From Actinomycetota bacterium (GTDB lineage: Bacteria > Actinomycetota > Actinomycetes > Nanopelagicales > Nanopelagicaceae), in assembly GCA_009698675.1 (NCBI GenBank), contig WLPT01000006.1, positions 1 through 64,000 on the forward strand: DNA of 64,000 bases. The letters run 5' to 3'. Below the pieces are notes generated by a model. That model was not told the DNA's origin and searched no databases. It saw only the letters and a list, made by a program, of their open reading frames with translations. The position numbers were made by a program, and so were the translations under genes. Below are positions 61,853-64,000 of the stretch, piece by piece; positions within the stretch are counted from its first letter, which is position 1; each line of letters opens with the position of its first letter.

Positions 61853-63043
61853 ATCTCTCAGCCCAGCAACAAGGCGATCGACATCCTCACGGGTTGAATA
61901 AGGTGCAATACCAGCCCGCAGCGCTCCAGCATCACCTAGGCCAAGCTTTCGCGAGACCTCAAGGGCATAGAAATTATTTGCTGGAAGATTCACTTTCTTG
62001 CCAGCCATCGCGCTATAAATCGCGGCATTGTCATGGCCGGCAAAGGAGAAGTAGATCGTCGGTGTGCGGTCTTTGGCATGGCCATAGAGAGTTACACCTG
62101 GAAGCGTTTTTATCGAACTCTCCATGTATGCAAAGAGCTCCTCTTCGTAGGCCTCGAGTGCCTTCATTGAGTTAACAATTTTTTCACGTCTTGTTACACC
62201 GGCGCCTGGGGCCATTGCTGCAATAAAGTTAACTGCGGCATTACAACCAGCCATAATTTCATAGGGAAGGGTTCCGAACTCAAATTTCTCTGGCACATTA
62301 CTGGTCGATGGTAGGAGCTTGTCGTTATTGAGCGAGTTAAGAAGTGCCGGTGATGCCGCTAACGCCGCGCAGTGTGGGCCCATTAACTTATAGAACGAGA
62401 AACCAAAGAAATCGGCACCAATATCTCTGGCACTTATCGCCGTATGTGCAGTCAAGTGCACACCGTCGACATAGAAAAGCGCACCGGTCTTATGAACGGC
62501 CGTCGCGATAGCTTTGAGATCAGGACGCGTTCCGATGGTATTTCCGGCGCCAGTGATTGCGACTAACTTAGTCTTTGCAGATAAAACCGCTTCAACTGCG
62601 GCAACGGTTAACTCTGATGTTTCAACATCAAATTCGGCCCACCTCACAGTTGCGCCTACGGCTTCGGCGGCTTGAACCCAGGGGCGGATATTTGAATCGT
62701 GATCCAATCGCGAAACAACGATCTCATCTCCGGGCTTCCAACTCTTGGCAAGCGTTCGAGAAAAGTCATATGTGAGTTGAGTCCAGGAACGTCCATATAC
62801 AACTCCACCTGGATCTACATCAATTAAATCACCAACGGCTTTGCGGAACTCATTAACAATCTCGTCGGCATTCTTTTCAGATTCAGTCAAGGTGTTTCGA
62901 TTAGAGATTGGTTTGGTAATCGCATCAGCTATCGCTGCACCAACAACATCCGGAACTTGACTACCTCCGGGGCCATCAAAAAAAGCTAAGCCCGAGGCAA
63001 GGGAGGGAAAGTGGGCGCGTATGGCGTTAACGTCGTAAGTCAT
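61838..63043 (-). CDS. Cysteine desulfurase-like protein (class V aminotransferase fold)
   Basis: FFDGPGGSQVPDVVGAAI; FYVDGVHLTAHTAISARDIGADFFGFSFYKLMGPH. Confidence 0.9.
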   Translation of the reverse strand: MTYDVNAIRAHFPSLASGLAFFDGPGGSQVPDVVGAAIADAITKPISNRNTLTESEKNADEIVNEFRKAVGDLIDVDPGGVVYGRSWTQLTYDFSRTLAKSWKPGDEIVVSRLDHDSNIRPWVQAAEAVGATVRWAEFDVETSELTVAAVEAVLSAKTKLVAITGAGNTIGTRPDLKAIATAVHKTGALFYVDGVHLTAHTAISARDIGADFFGFSFYKLMGPHCAALAASPALLNSLNNDKLLPSTSNVPEKFEFGTLPYEIMAGCNAAVNFIAAMAPGAGVTRREKIVNSMKALEAYEEELFAYMESSIKTLPGVTLYGHAKDRTPTIYFSFAGHDNAAIYSAMAGKKVNLPANNFYALEVSRKLGLGDAGALRAGIAPYSTREDVDRLVAGLRDLIKP

Positions 63044-63056
63044 ACGGGGCAGGCTA

Positions 63057-64000
63057 TCACTGCGTTAGTTCGGCGCACATAGCTCGAAAGGCTTTTGTAT
63101 GTGCATCGACATCGGCCGCAGTCGTATCAGGGCACATCAGCGCCATGTTATGAAAAGGGGTGATCAAAAAACCATCGTTGAGCATGCGCAGGTGAATGTA
63201 CTGCTCTAACTCAAAATCTCCCGCATCGTTGGCATCGGCACCAGTGATTGGCGCACTCGTTGCAAACATATATTCACCACGGGCACCTAAACGGTTACAC
63301 GTCCACGGTAAACCAAACTCTTTAATCGAGGCGTCGACGCCATCTGACCAACGCGTGCCAAGCTCAATCATGCGATCGAAGTTTTCTTGTGTAAGAACCT
63401 GCGAGAGTGTTGCACGCATCGATGCAAGTGAAAGCGCGTTACCGGCCAGCGTTCCACCGATTCCACCAGTGTCAATGATCTCTAACTCGACCATCTTCTT
63501 AATCGAATCGGCAATCTCCTGAGTCATTCCAAAAGTTCCCGTTGGAATTCCCCCAGCGATAGCTTTTCCGATGGTTAAGAAATCGGGCTTTAATCCGAGA
63601 TCAGCGGTCATTCCGCCAGGGCCAACTGAGATTGTATGTGTCTCATCGATAATTAAAATTGTTCCATATTTCTTAGCAAGGCTTTGTACTGCATCTAAAT
63701 AACCTGCCTGCGGCAAGACGATTCCAACGTTAGTCATCGCAGGCTCCATTAAAATAGCTGCAACATCACCATGAGCTAAAGCCTTTTCCATTCCTGCGAT
63801 ATCGTTAAATTCAACGACTCGTGTTGTGACATCGAGTGCAACAGGTGCTCCGATGTTTCCTTCGCGAGCAACGGTATCCCCGTGTGAATCTAACGTTGCA
63901 AAGGTTTCATCCACCGAGCCGTGATAACAACGATCGATGACAACGATCTTTGATCGACCAGTGATCATGCGTGAATAACGGATTACATGGCGGTTGGCAT
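63057..64000 (-). CDS. Class III aminotransferase (glutamate-1-semialdehyde aminotransferase-like), 5' end outside window
   Basis: In-frame upstream ANRHVIRYSRMITGRSKIVVIDRCYHGSVDE; LIIDETHTISVGPGG; FLTIGKAIAGGIPTG. Confidence 0.88.
   Translation of the reverse strand, partial: ANRHVIRYSRMITGRSKIVVIDRCYHGSVDETFATLDSHGDTVAREGNIGAPVALDVTTRVVEFNDIAGMEKALAHGDVAAILMEPAMTNVGIVLPQAGYLDAVQSLAKKYGTILIIDETHTISVGPGGMTADLGLKPDFLTIGKAIAGGIPTGTFGMTQEIADSIKKMVELEIIDTGGIGGTLAGNALSLASMRATLSQVLTQENFDRMIELGTRWSDGVDASIKEFGLPWTCNRLGARGEYMFATSAPITGADANDAGDFELEQYIHLRMLNDGFLITPFHNMALMCPDTTAADVDAHTKAFRAMCAELTQ

Overview
64 kb window from what looks like a streamlined, low-to-mid GC actinobacterium. I infer a freshwater acI/Nanopelagicales-like genome from mycothiol genes (mshA, mshD-like), carD, DUF3263/DUF3027/DUF2530-type genes and very tight gene packing; taxonomy was not tested. 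Mostly metabolic genes: two tRNA-Arg(CCT) copies, one tRNA-Thr(TGT), a starch/maltodextrin locus (extracellular amylase, MalEFG-like ABC, cytosolic GH13), groEL with a CIRCE element, a polyphosphate cluster (ppx, Nudix-phosphatase, ppk), lacZ, and the usual rlmB-cysS-ispF and ispD-carD-lpqE genes. No rRNA, CRISPR, transposase, integrase or phage module was seen. The most interesting region is ~41.3-52.5 kb. This PTS island separates ispF from the carD-linked ispD-like gene, which are adjacent in other Actinobacteria. It encodes HPr, EI, a SorC regulator, GutM, a split glucitol-family PTS, a COG4091/SAF oxidoreductase of the DXR-II (DRL) type, and an intact IspD. Glucitol PTS can import 2-C-methyl-D-erythritol, and DRL-type enzymes can act as DXP reductoisomerase. 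I therefore propose, as inference, a methylerythritol uptake/salvage system feeding isoprenoid biosynthesis. Other notable points: a dihydrolipoamide acyltransferase (E2) lacking the catalytic His, a half-size MshD, a degenerate second IspD, compensatory changes between duplicated tRNAs, and strong hairpins inside two transporter operons.
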